A DNA stretch of 64,000 bases from Funneliformis mosseae (Eukaryota > Glomeromycota > Glomeromycetes > Glomerales > Glomeraceae), in contig CAJVPP010000014.1 in NCBI GenBank assembly GCA_910592005.1, positions 1 to 64,000 on the forward strand, in the 5' to 3' direction. Position 1 is the first letter of the stretch. Every line of letters begins with the position of its first letter. Shown piece after piece: positions 12,529 through 24,974 of this stretch. Below the pieces are notes generated by a model. The model did no database searches and was not told the DNA's origin. It was given only the letters and a program-made list of their open reading frames with translations. Position numbers and translations under genes: made by a program.

Positions 12529-15500
12529 TAGATATGTAAAAAATAAAAATTCTTATTTCTTTATAAAATTAATCAAATTAATCATAAATATATTCTTTAT
12601 TTAAATACAATATATAATAATATAAATTATTATTATATATTATCCCTTAAACTGTAAATATAAAATTATTTCTAAATCATTTTAGAAAACTTAAAATATT
12701 TTGATATCTAATAATTAAAAATAAAATTTTTTAGATTTATTATATTATAATGTATCTAATGATATTATTTTAAACTTTTAAAATTAATAATTATTAATAT
12801 ATATTAATTTTTCAATTTTTAATTTTTAAAAATAATTTATTATCTAATAATTACAAAAATATATATACTTTTTCTGATGATCACTTAACCAAAAATTTTT
12901 ATGTAAAAAATATGTATGTTTAAAAGCAACCATAGTTTAGTTTATGAATAAAATATAAAATTTCTTTTTCAAACTTCTTTCTCTTTTTGTTCTTCCCAAA
13001 TCTTTTTATTCTAAAAAACAGTTTTTGTTAGTCTAAACTGTGATATTTTTTTGTTAAAATATTTTTTTCGTCACTTCTCATAGCTGTTTTTTCTGTTTTT
13101 CTGTTTTTTCTTTTTGCCTACAAAAGTGAGTATCAAAAGGTATCTCAAATGATAATCAGAATTGACAACAACTTTAGATCAACTAATTATATGTGATAAT
13201 TTTCCTATTATTTTCTTAAATAAATACATTCTTTTTAGATCTCTAATGTCAAAGAGCTTGCTAATATTAGCAGAATTTTTTAGTTTTTGCAACTGTGTGA
13301 TTTAAGCTCTATATAATGATTGTCAGTGGTTGTAATCTGAATTGATAGATATCTTAGCATAAAAGTTTAAAAGTATTAAAAAGTCTCTGATGAAACTTAG
13401 TAATATAGGTGCTTCTATGTCAGAAGGTCACTGTAATTAGAAATTAATTAGATAACTTAGCTAGAAACTTGTTAAAGTTATGTATCTTTTTAACCTCCTT
13501 TTTTTTAGATATTAATCTCAGGTTTATTTATTTTGAAGAGTATTTATTTTTGTAATTAAGGGATTAATGAATAATTAAAAGAAAAGTATTATAATATTAA
13601 CATTTTATTTGTCTTTTTTTAATTGAAGGTTTATTTATTAGAAATGGTTTTAGTGAGTGCCTAAAGGGGATTATTAGTGATTAGTTGATTCAAATAGACT
13701 TGAAATATAGCTTTAGGAGGTAGCTAGATTTTAATATAGATTTTTTATTTATTTTCTTTTTATTTTAATAATTAGTATATTTAAAATTATGAATTTTTAA
13801 TAAAACTCGTAATAATACCATATTGTTAAAGTTAAAAAAATAATCTTAATTATATAAAAGATTTTTAAGATCTTAATTACTAGATATAATTGTAATTATT
13901 AATTGCTAATTATTTTCTATCATAATAAAAAATAGAGATTTTCTACTATATCTAATTAATATCAATCAGTGTTAATTTATAATTAAATTGCTTATTTGAT
14001 TAGAATTAATTAGCAGTATTTTAGACTAATTTATAGTTGAATAAAAATTCTGAATTAATGCTAAATTAATATTTATTTTAGGCTGATTTATGATTAAATT
14101 TAAGTTTCAAATTGATGCTGAATAGCTATGTCTAATTGAAATCAATTAGTAATAATTTGAAAAATCAAATAATAATTTGAAAATATGACTAATCAACTTT
14201 AAATAATATCAAAATTGACCTAAAATCAGCTATCTGATTTTTAGTTAATTTGGATTATTTTAATAAGTAATTAGATAATGAATAATTACTATTTTAAGTA
14301 AAAATCATTATACTGATAATTCTGATATAGATATAGTTAATGAAATTATGAGAATTTATTTTAACTAATAAAAATGAATTAAAGAAATATTAAAAAAAGG
14401 ATATAAAGGATAAAATTCAATCAAATAAAATTATTATAATTACTAATATCTTAGAAATTATTTTCTTGATAATTAATTTTAAAACTAAGAAAGTTTTGAT
14501 AAATATTTAAACAAAAATCAAAAATATGAAAAGTAAATAAAAGAGAAAATAAAAAAATTTAACAATTAGAAGAAGTATTAAAATTAAAAGAAGAAATATT
14601 TAATTACTATTTAAAGATCTTTGAATTAGCTAGATAATAAAGAAAAAGATAATATTTAAAAAAAGCTTCAAGAAAAATAAAAATATTAGAAAATATTATA
14701 ATATAGTAAAAAATATTTATCTGATAAGTAATTCTAAAACCTGTTATTCTTATTAAAGAAAAAAAGAAAATTCAAACTTTTAATCAATAATATTAAAAAC
14801 AGAATTAAGTAAATAAAAGTAATAACTTGAAAAAAATTAATTATATTTTACAAAAGGATAAATAACATGAAATTAATATTAAATTAATAAGTTAAGAAAA
14901 GAAGACAAATAGTATTATAATTTCTGCTCTTCTAAAAGAAAAAAAGGTTAACTACTATTTATAAAATAGTATTTTACAATATAAGTAACAATAATTATCA
15001 CAATATTACTTATATTTGTATTGAGTTTAAAAAAACTCTTAATGATGATATTCTACTACATTATAATAATTGTAATTGAATTATGAGAAATAAAGTAGAC
15101 TGCTTTATGATTTAAAAAAAAGATGAATCAATTAAAACTTTAATATTAACAAAAATAATAATACAAAATTATGTGAGTAGATTAGAATAATAAAATAAAG
15201 ACTTGAAATAGTAACTGGTCAGTGCTAAAGAAAATTAGTTCTTATTTAGAAGTTTTAAAAATTTCAAAAAATTAATATAATAAGTAAAGGTAGAAATTAT
15301 TAGATAAAATTCAAAGACTTGAAGTGAGATTAAATTTTTAAGAAAATAGCAAATCCAATATATTGCTTAAAGTTAAAGAAAATAAGAGATGATTTTGATT
15401 AAAAGTAAGAAAGTAATTTAAAGATTGATAAATTTAATAAGTATTTTTTTTATCTATATATTTCTAGAGAAGTTTGATATCATTGATTTAAAAACATATG

Positions 15501-16484
15501 AAGCAATTTTTTTTTCTTTAATAATACTTTTTATTATACTGTAATTTTTGATTTTATTATAAATTAATATATTAATATTTTTTTATAAATATAATCCTAT
15601 ATGGAATATGTTATCATTATAATTTATAATATCAAGTAAACATTTATCTCAACCAAATTTACATTTTGATATCATATTAATACAAATTTAAAAAGTAAAT
15701 CAAAATTTAGTTTATGAATTTTGATGAGTTACAGTTATATTACTATATTAAAGCAAACTCTTTTAAAATATCATCAGCAATTTCAGTCATTTTTAGCTCA
15801 CAAAATCAAATGTACACTTTGTTGCAGCATATCTTATATTAAATAATTGTTAAATTATATATATATATAAAATTAAACTTGAATCTTATGGCTTGATTTA
15901 GAAGATTATATAATTAAGATATTGAATTTATTTCCAGTATTACTAAACTATATAAATAGAAATAAAAAAAAATCTGTGTGATATTCGATTACATTTCACA
16001 ACATCAAAATTAGCAGACCCTTCTAGATATATATATATGTGTATATATTTTAAAAGAACTAAACGAATTTGGTTCGGATTTGCAGCTTATAATGTTGAAA
16101 AATCTACAGATAAAATTATTGCCAAGGGGTTCCAAATAGGAAACAATACATCAAATTTAATTAAATAAAGGAAAACATGTAGTGAAGCAACACTTTAAAT
16201 TTTTGTGTCCAGTATTTTTTTATAATATCAAGCCACTACTGTGGCGTTTGTTCAATATCATAATTAATTACAAGAACAATTTACCCAAATTTATTTTATT
16301 TTCTTTCCCTCCAATTTATTTTTAAAAAATTTTATTTATCGTAATCAATTGTAATGAATAATAAAGTGTTGTAGTTTCAAGTAGCAAGAAATTTTTTTTT
16401 TTTTCTTTCAATTTTCTTTCTCGTGGTTGATTTAGAATTTAAAATCACTTTTATTCGTTTAAAATAATATTTTTTTATTAAAAT
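12529..16484. other. AT-rich, gene-free region with decayed repeat sequence
   Basis: No gene can be supported. 13900-14300 is a patchwork of short related words built on AATTAG/CTAATT. Between about 14560 and 14720 the plus strand reads like a lysine-rich coding region in which TAA/TAG replace Gln codons (for example A-R-*-*-R-K-R at 14625), so this may be an eroded transposon gene of unknown family. The last 300 bases (16200-16484) are the probable promoter and leader of the DHHC gene and contain a pyrimidine-rich tract at 16390-16420. Confidence 0.45.
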
Positions 16485-19038
16485 ATGAATAATCAGGCGC
16501 GGGCATCGCGTCACGCGTCTGGAATTTTACCGTCAAAGCAGTTTTTTGCACCAAGAAAACCAATAACGGCCTTATCACGAAGAAAGTCCGCACTATCTGT
16601 CGTTGGTAATTCACCAAATACACCACCTTCACCTGGTGCACAATCCGTTACTACCAATAATAGATCCACACTTAATTCCGTAATAAATTCTCAGCTTTTG
16701 AATTTCAACTCCGAAGATGAAGTTTCTCTTTTACAGCAACCTTCCTCACTTGCTCTTGCAGCCTTTTCATCACAAACTTCCTCCAATAATAATAATAACC
16801 TTTCACTCGACCAATCGATTGATAATATTTTTAGTCCAGATGCTTCCGCTACTAATCGAACATCACTTAGTAAACCTCCAAGTGCTTTACTTTTAAGGCG
16901 TCAACAACGTCAACAAAATGGTGAAGGTGGAAGTACAGAATTATCCCAAGCTGTTATCAATTCAGTTCTGGAGCCAATTATTCCGGCACCAGTTTTAGAA
17001 CCTTCATCATATAGACAATTAATGCGTCAAGCTACTCTCAATGCTGATTCAGATCTATCATCGAAAGATTTTGCAGCTGCTACCGCTTATTCTAAGCATT
17101 CTGATATTTCTCCTAATACGCCTTCCTCGAACACTAAACTTACTGAGATGTCATCAAAAAAATTTAACTCTTCTCAAACAAAACAACCTACCTTTAATAT
17201 TAAATATCCTCGAATTATGTCGCCGCATTCTTCGACTGATCATAAAGGTCAACGTTTATATCAAGTATGGCCTGGAAGAAATCGATTTTTTTTAGGTGGT
17301 AGGATAATGACTAGTAGGGATTTTCCCGCTTTTTTGGTTGCCTTTTCTGCCCTTGTAGTTCCATCTGGGCTATTTATGGGATTTACGTAAGTTTATATTT
17401 TAAATCTTTGTTTCGTTTCATTTCATTTCCATTTTTTTTTTATTTTTATAATAATATAATATATTTTTCTTAATTATAACTTAGTTGTCCATTCCTTTTT
17501 CATCAAGTGTCACCAGCGGTGGTATTTATATTTGTTTATTTATTTTTGTTGGCTGTGACTAGCATGCTTAGAACTTCATGGTCGGATCCAGGTGTAGGTT
17601 TCATCTTAATTTTTTAATATATGAAATTTTCATAATTTATCATCAGTGCTATTAACAATAACTTAGTAATTTATTTGATATTACGGAATAATTTATTATA
17701 GATAGTTCCAAGAAATTTAGATCCGTCACCTCCAACAGAATGTGTAGAAGATCCAGAAAATGCTCAAAATAATCCAAATATCGATGTTTTTGAACCAGCT
17801 CGTAGCTTTCCACTTCCAAAAGAAGTTAGAATTAATGGACAAACTGTTAGATTAAAATATTGTGAAACATGTAAAATCTATAGACCACCTAGGTGTAGTC
17901 ATTGTAGACAATGTGACAATTGCGTAGGTGAGAATCTTTTAGGAAAAAAAAAAAAATCTCTTAATTTCCCCTTTATTTCTAAAAGAAAAAAATTTTTTCC
18001 CTTTTAGAGAATGAGGATCATCATTGTATCTGGTTAAATAATTGTATAGGACGACGAAATTATAGGACATTTTTCACATTTATAGCAACAGCTACCATTT
18101 TATGCATCTACGTTTTAGGGTTTTGCCTGGCGCATTTATTACTACTCATGAAAAAGTCTTCCAATTTTCTGGATGCAATTATGGATGCACCTGTCAGATA
18201 TCCTTTTTTTTTTACATTAATAATAATAATTATTATTTGGAGCAATCTATCTAAATAGTAATTTTTTTAATTATAAATTCTCCTTAACTAATTGCACACT
18301 TTCTTGTTAATTGTATTATCTTTTGTTCTTATGTGGTCTGTAGGTGGACTAACTGGTTATCACATGTATTTAATTAGCAATAATTTGACTACGCATGAAC
18401 AAGTAATTTAATTTTTTTTTCAATTGTTAGCAATTTGAATTTTTATAAATGTGTTTGTTTAATTTGTATTTTCTTTTATTTTTAGATACGTGTTCCTATG
18501 GCAAGGAGAAATAACAGGAACCCGTTCGACTATAGGAATGTATTTAGGAATTGTCTTTCGGTTCTTTGTAGACCTATGTCGCCAAGGTTAGTGTAGTTTT
18601 TTTATTAAAATAAAATAAAATTAAATTAATCAAAAATAAACGAAAATAAGCATATTAACGATTACTTTTTAATAAAGTTCGGTCAGCAGGCGTGCTTATG
18701 TTAATAAACAAGATATTAATACACATGGTTTTAATGAGGGTGTTAGAAGTACGGTCATAGCAGGTGATTTAAATAATAATAATACACTTGGTGAATGTGA
18801 TATAAGAATAGATATAAAAGAAGTCATAACTGTTAATAATAGTGATGAAGGTTTAAATGCGTTACGACAAAATAATAATGAAAATAATAATATTAAAGAA
18901 GATACACAAGTATCATTATCACCCAATTTACCTGTCCCATCTATTAAAATTAATGAAAATGTTTCATTTCCAAATGAAAAAGAACAAGTTAAAGAACCAC
19001 AAATGACAGAAGTAATAATTACGACAGAATCATCTTAA
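16485..19038 (+). CDS. ERF2: DHHC-type protein S-palmitoyltransferase, Erf2-like
   Basis: Seven exons: 16485-17386, 17485-17593, 17702-17927, 18008-18197, 18300-18402, 18486-18586 and 18678-19038. They stay in frame and give 663 residues. The first 240 residues are Ser/Thr/Gln/Asn-rich and probably disordered. Then come two membrane segments ([29 protein letters not shown]), the TSWSDPG motif, and the cysteine-rich domain [22 protein letters not shown] followed at once by the catalytic [20 protein letters not shown]. Two more membrane segments and a polar tail with [19 protein letters not shown] and LCRPMSP complete the Erf2 pattern. Erf2 with Erf4 palmitoylates Ras at the ER membrane. Intron 4 (18198-18299) is AT-AC type; the others are GT-AG. 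The tail (exon 7) is Asn-rich and variable in the family. Confidence 0.9.
18198..18299 (+). other. U12-type AT-AC intron in the DHHC gene
   Basis: The intron begins ATATCCTTTT, matching the minor-class 5' splice site, and ends CAC. A branch-site match TCCTTAAC lies 12 nt before the 3' end (counted from the second A). No GT-AG choice in this stretch keeps the frame: the conserved fourth membrane segment ([12 protein letters not shown]) is preceded in frame by TAA. With the AT-AC boundaries, exons 4 and 5 join as ...DAPV-S-FLLIV..., in frame. Confidence 0.88.
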
Positions 19039-19372
19039 CCGAGAATAACAACTTAATAACGATAATAAGTATAATAGTAAAGAAATAATGATATTAGCAA
19101 TTAAAAATATTTTTCCTTTTTTTTTCTCTTTATTACTATTTAATCTTGGATAGTTTCTTAAGTTTAAAATTACAAAAGGGGGGGTTTTTTTTTTTCAGTA
19201 AATTTAATATTAAAAAAAATATATATATGTTTATTTATATATATAATTTAGAATAATATTCATTTTTATTTATAATAAAATATAAAAATATATAATAAAT
19301 TTAATTCTTTTTTTTTAAAATTAAAAGAAAAAAAAGAAAAGTTTCTTTAACGATTATCATGATTGATTTATT

Positions 19373-19408
<36 letters not shown>

Positions 19409-19616
19409 TAATATATATATATATAAAAATTATATATAAAATATCAAAACCATACATAAATATGAAATTATATATAAAATAATAATAAAATAAAAAGATA
19501 ATATATTAACTAATATAGTCAAACTAGTTAATAATTCACAAGAAACGATAAATTCAAACACGATATATATAATGTAATATTACAATTAAATAATATTTTT
19601 GTTTCAAAATAAAATA
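19039..19616. other. Convergent intergenic region between ERF2-like and PTC1-like genes
   Basis: Both neighbours end here. The stretch contains 3' untranslated sequence, a G7T10 block at 19180-19196 and a poly-T run of about 28 near 19377-19405. No open frame or RNA gene is seen. Confidence 0.6.
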
Positions 19617-21568
19617 TTAATTCCTCATTAATCTAATTACCATCACACTCAAATTATCGGTACTAAAATTTGTTAAAGCATGTTCAATCAATTTGGCACT
19701 TGCTATTTGTGGATCATCAATGTTTTTAATAAGGTTTACCGCATCTTGATCATCACAGACATCCCATAACTAAAAGAATATAAATAAACAATATGTAAAG
19801 GTATAAACGGTCAAAATCAATATGAAAATAATGACTTACCCCATCACATGCCAATATCAAAAATGAATCATTTTCGGTTATCTCGGTTTCTGTGGTATAA
19901 GGATTACCTACAACAAAATCTTTCATTGTACTATCTCCCAATGAACGAGTCACTGCCAATACACCTTTCATAAAACATTCAATAAATTAAATTTATGAAT
20001 TAAAAAAAAAAACTATTATTTTTTATAGAATAATTTCAATATGTACCATTGACACGATTGTTCATAACAAATCCACCAGCATCGACGATCCTTTTTGCTT
20101 CCTGTGCATCACTTCCTTTATGATCATAAGATAATCTAATGGCTGTTCCGTTGCGACTAATTAAGAAAATGAATCCATGGAGAATTTTAATTGTTGAATC
20201 AATTATTTAATACTATGATGAAAATTATAACTTAAATTACCTAAGGACGGCTCGAGCATCCCCGACATTTGCAGTATACAATACGCGCTAATTGATAATC
20301 AATATATTTAATGTAATAACTAGAAAATGTAAATAGCGACAAATTATATTCTTCAATATACCTTTTGTTTCTTTTCGACGCCATTGCTAATGGGTTTCTT
20401 ACCATTAGCAGTTTCATCTTCCGTTATTTCTTCGGATCTCAAGAAAGCAGCGATCGCTGTACATCCAGAATGCTTCCCTGCATTCTGATTGAGCTGCTTA
20501 TCAGCCTGCAGAAAAGTCAAGTGAAAAATTTCTGAAATTGGAAGAGTCGGATTTTTTAGAAGAACTTCTTGGAAAGTCTGTGAAAATTTTATTAAGAAGG
20601 ATAAAACAACAATAACAATTAAAGATGAGCAAAGAAAGATATATATTATATTATACTTTGAGCAACTATTTTGTAAATCAATTTCGTTATTTACGCCTTA
20701 CGTTATCTATCGTTGAGACTATAATACCCCAGATATCATAAAGTCACATAATCATAAAATTCGTGGTTAAAATAATAATAAGTAAATTCTTTTTTCCCTC
20801 TTTCTTTCTTTCTTTTTTTTTTTTCCTTTCCTTCATTAGGATTTGCTCTTTACCTCATGAAAATGATTTCCACACCAATCGGCCGCTTGTTTTCCTGCAT
20901 GACCATCGAATATAGCAAAAAATCCTTGACCTTCAATCCCGGCAAAATCATAGAAAAACGAGTGAGCATCCTATAAAAAGAAATTTAGCGAGGGAAATGG
21001 CATAAGATCATATTTAATTGAGACAATGACAAGGATCCCTGCTTTAGAAAAACTTTGATCAAAAAAAGATGTAAAAATTTCTGTCTTTGATGATGTGATA
21101 AAGAGTATTATGGTATTATCTTTAACTAATGTAAATCTTGCATTTTACCTCCATAGTTCTCCTATATCTCTTGTTACGATCTTCACTAATTCCAACTTTA
21201 AAATATGGAAATTCGGTTTTTTTATTTTTATTTGAAACAGTTGAGTTTTGTTGCTGCTGACTAGGAGAACTGGGTGCAATGACATGAGACTTGGAAAGGT
21301 TATCTGCATTTTGACTCGAGTTACTGCTAATACTACCAAATGGTTGTTGATTAGTTGAATTTTCTTTGGGCGTTAAGGGTACTGGAGAAGTAGTAAATTC
21401 TACATTATCACCGAGTGAATCTGGAAAAGTTCCGACAGAATTGTTTCGAGTAGAAGTAGTTAAACCATCTTTCGTTTCAATTTTATTATTTTTAACGTTT
21501 TGATTGAGTGTTGAAGTAGTAGTATTGGAGGAAGGGGTAGAATGCGTAGATGAAGAAATTGCGGACAT
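19617..21568 (-). CDS. PTC1: PP2C-type protein phosphatase, Ptc1-like
   Basis: Seven exons on the minus strand: 21149-21568, 20854-20970, 20362-20577, 20241-20287, 20047-20156, 19840-19964 and 19617-19769. They give 395 residues, all phases closing exactly. Residues 1-120 are Ser/Thr/Asn/Gln-rich. The PP2C domain follows: [24 protein letters not shown] (metal-binding Asp and Gly), [49 protein letters not shown] and STDNLSVMV. Metal-coordinating Asp residues of the family are present. Ptc1 dephosphorylates MAP kinases such as Hog1 in yeast. The order of motifs and the short C-terminus (ending VMVIRLMRN) favour Ptc1 over Ptc2/3. It is divergent from the 51-residue gene and TMCO4-like gene upstream. 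Confidence 0.92.
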
Positions 21569-21887
21569 TATATCTTCGCTTTAATTATTTGTATAAATAT
21601 ATAACCAAATTCTAGACAAAAATATACTTGAAAGTACTGTTTCTTCAATATCGTATGTTTACTTAAGAAACTAGAAAGAAATTAGAGCTCCAGATAAATT
21701 TAAAAAATGAGTGATTTATTTATAATGCAAAATTGTTTTTAACATTACAATTTTCCCGAAGCCGATCATCCAAGGTTTTTTTTTTGCACCAAAAAAGGTT
21801 CTTTACAATTTTAATATTACGTTTTAATAATATGTGTATCAGTTTGTAATACCTATTTCAAAACTGTACAACATTACATCTAGTGTA

Positions 21888-22138
21888 TTACCAATTGATC
21901 TGATGATGAATTACACAACCCCTGAAATCAAAAAAAATGAAAAAGATCATTCTCCTCTTTGAAAGTGTCTTTGGAGATGTGAACAACAATAAATAAATAT
22001 AGTAGTGAATTCTTACATATATTTCTTTAATTTTTCAGATTCATAGTTATTTCTTGTATGACCATAGTGATGAGTTTTAATTTTTTCTAAATAATTTAAA
22101 TTTTGTTTAGACATTTCTGGATTCCATTGTTGTTTCAT
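21888..22138 (-). CDS. Possible small two-exon gene, 51 residues
   Basis: On the minus strand an ATG at 22136-22138 opens a frame read across 22017-22138, a GT-AG intron (GTAAGA...TTTCAG) and 21888-21921, ending in TAA. The predicted peptide begins MKQQWNPEMSK and includes THHYGHTRNNYE and GCVIHHQINW. It is basic, with a His/Tyr-rich middle and no signal peptide or membrane segment. Codon use (many full-length Gln and Asn codons, no internal stop) and a proper intron argue for a real gene. I do not recognise the family. It sits in the 755-bp gap between two divergent genes, so it could also be a 5' leader remnant. Confidence 0.4.
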
Positions 22139-22191
22139 TATGACAATGATAAATTTTTGCAGATCAATTTCCCTAACTATTTTGATCGAGA

Positions 22192-22229
<38 letters not shown>

Positions 22230-22323
22230 TCCTGTGCAGCGCCTTAAAGTAATATTTTCCCACACATATGTACAGCTTACAGCTGTCAAAAAAAAACCAA
22301 CAGTGTGGCATAAAGACTCAATT

Positions 22324-24644
22324 ATGGAAAAAAAAGAACTTAAACCAATGTCAGAATTACCAACCTACAGTCAAAACTGGGTAATTAAATTCGTAACGAC
22401 TTTTTACTTAAATTATCCATTCGTTAATTTTTTTTTCCTTTTCTAGACTTCAACTCAGCGTTTCGATTTAGCTGCTTTATGTGTTTACATCGTAAATGAG
22501 ACTTCATGGTCAAATAATAACGCTGAAGAAGTTTGGAAGCGAAGATTTTTAGCTAGTATTTTCCGTCATTTTACCATCGATGAAAAAGGTATTAAAATTT
22601 GATCATTATCATTGATGATGAAATCGTTCATAATTTAATTAATTTCATATAATCACATTGATAGTAGAACAAAATGTTTTATTAAAGATGCCAAATGAAG
22701 CGGGAAATATTTCATTGGCAATCGACTTATTGTCTTCTTCTTTTAAAAAACAATTAAATGATGAAAAACAAAAAGACATCCAGGATGAAATAATTTCCGA
22801 CATGCTTTTAAATTGTCTTGGACTTGCACCTTCCAATTTGGAAAATGTTGATAAGAAACTAAAGGCAAATAATAATAATTCTGAGGAAATGTTAAATTTA
22901 AAAGAAAAACTAGATAACGCAATATCAAGTGCGATTGGCAATGATTCATCATCCGATTCTTCGCTGCCAACACCAATTATGCCAGCGGAATATGATTCCA
23001 GGGCAAGAGCAATTTTATTTAAGCTCGCTCTTAATCTAGATATTTCTTCGCATACTGTCAAATCGTTGGAGAAATCTTTTGCACAGAATTTATATTTCTT
23101 GCAACAACAACAATTGGAAGCTGAAAAAAATGATTCGCAAGAGGATCATGAAATGCAAGGATTACGTAATAGCGCATCCGAAAGTTTAAATAAACATGAA
23201 AAACGAAAGAAAGCATGGAGATGGATGGCCACCGGAGTTGGTGTGGTCGTTGGTGCTACAGCTATTGGATTAACCGGTGGGATAGGTTGGTAGTATGTAC
23301 TTAATAATATCCTTCCTTCCTTTATTTTATTTTATTTTTTTTTCTTTGCAACAAAATAAAAATATTAAAAATATTATATTTATTTTGTCAAGGAAGCTGC
23401 ACCACTCGTAGCAGCTGGTATAAGTGCAATAACCGGAGCAAGTATTATTGTTACAGCTGCGTCTAGTGTTGTTTTGATGACTTCTTTATTTGGAATTGCG
23501 GGAGGTGGACTTGCTGGTATGTCAATATTTATGAAGATACTTTCTTTTTTTAGATTCATTTTATTTAGGTATGTTTCAATTTACATAGGGTACAAAATGC
23601 ACAAGAGGACTCGGGGTCTTAAAGAATTTGCTTTTACTAGGATTACACAAGATGATTCTCTCCCTCTCATACCTTCACTTCATGTATGTATCCTTTATAA
23701 ATTAGCTTCGTTTTATATATATAAATATAAATATATAAAAATGTCTTGTAATTCGCAGGTGAATATTGTTATTTCCGGGTATCTCTCGGAAGACAATGAA
23801 GAACCAAGTACTGCTTGGCTCTCAGTTTTTCAAAATAGTTTGAATTTTGGTGATACATTCGCATTATCTTTTGATACGGAAATTCTTCGATCGCTCGGAC
23901 GTGCATTTCGAAGATTTATAGCAGAATCCGCTGTTAAGGTGGCAGCAAATTCAGCCATACAACAAACAGTATTTGCTACCTTGGCAAGTGCTTTGCTAAT
24001 ACCGGCTGCTTTAATGAAGGCTGGAGACATGATAGATAATCCATGGGCTTTGGGTGCAGATCGTGCTCAGAAAGCCGGATTAATTTTAGCAGATGTCTTG
24101 ATTGAAAGAGTTCAAGGAAAAAGACCAACTGTTTTGGTAATTGTATACTTTTTTTTTTTAAAAAAAAAATCAAAATATAGGGAGAGAAATTAATTTACTT
24201 GTATTTTAGATTGGATATTCGCTTGGTGCTTTAGTTATTTGGCAATGTTTACTTGAGTTAGCAAAGAATCAACAATATGGATTGATTGACACAGGTAAGA
24301 ATAAAATTTTCTCCTGTTTTATTTAAATTTCAGTTTTATTTAAAATAAATTTATATTATTTAGTTGTTTTAATTGGAGCACCAATTACATCTACACAATC
24401 TTCCAAATGGAAAGATGCTTTAAGTGTAGTTAATCGTAGATTTGTTAATGTTTATGCAACGAATGATATTGTACTTGGATTAATATATAGAATGCATTCA
24501 TTAGATTTAAATATCGCAGGATTACACGCCGTAAATTTTAATAGAGTTGAGAATTATGATATTACTAAATTAACTTCAGGTCATCTAGGATATCGTGATC
24601 CCGAAACTTTAACAAAAATTCTTAAAGAAATTGGATTAGAATAG
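22324..24644 (+). CDS. TMCO4/DUF726 family membrane protein with hydrolase-type GXSXG motif
   Basis: Eight exons: 22324-22380, 22447-22588, 22665-23285, 23397-23516, 23589-23683, 23759-24136, 24210-24294 and 24364-24644. They give 592 residues, all in frame. The N-terminal half is helical and soluble. It is followed by KRKKAWRWMATGVGVVVG, where glycine/alanine-rich membrane segments start and run through GGIAAPLVAAG, ISAITGASIIVTAA and FGIAGGGLAGYKM. The C-terminal alpha/beta-hydrolase-like part shows NIVISGYLSE, WALGADRAQKAG, the nucleophile motif IGYSLGA and VVLIGAPIT. This order is that of the fungal TMCO4-like proteins (DUF726), whose substrate is not established. The start at 22324 was preferred because a Met 24 bases further in leaves a shorter conserved start. 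It is convergent with ESS2, 330 bp apart. Confidence 0.88.
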
Positions 24645-24974
24645 GAAGAAATATTTTCTTAATATCTGTGTAATATAAATTAATTGATAGAAAAATTTTG
24701 ATTTGTATTTATTAATTTTGATGATCGTTATATTTAATTTTCCCATCAAATATTGTATAAAAAAAGGAAATACATCTAATTGGATGGTTGCAAATATATT
24801 GAATCAATTATAATCTTAAATAGTTATTATTTTTAACATTGGTATATATCAATAAGTGGTAATTAAAAAAAAAAAAAAAAATGTTTTTGTGTGGAATTGA
24901 AAGTTGACGCTTTCTACTACTTTTACTACTAAATAAATCTAAATATAACATGTACCATACAATTATAATTGGCC

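Noticed and set aside
22645..23061. Minus-strand open frame of 138 codons
   Set aside because: It lies opposite exon 3 of the TMCO4-like gene, which has better family motifs and splice signals.
23684..23758. GTATCCTTT, a U12 GT-AG-like word, at the start of an intron of the TMCO4-like gene
   Set aside because: The frame-keeping donor is GTATGT four bases earlier, which is ordinary, and no TTCCTTAAC-like branch site lies near the 3' end.
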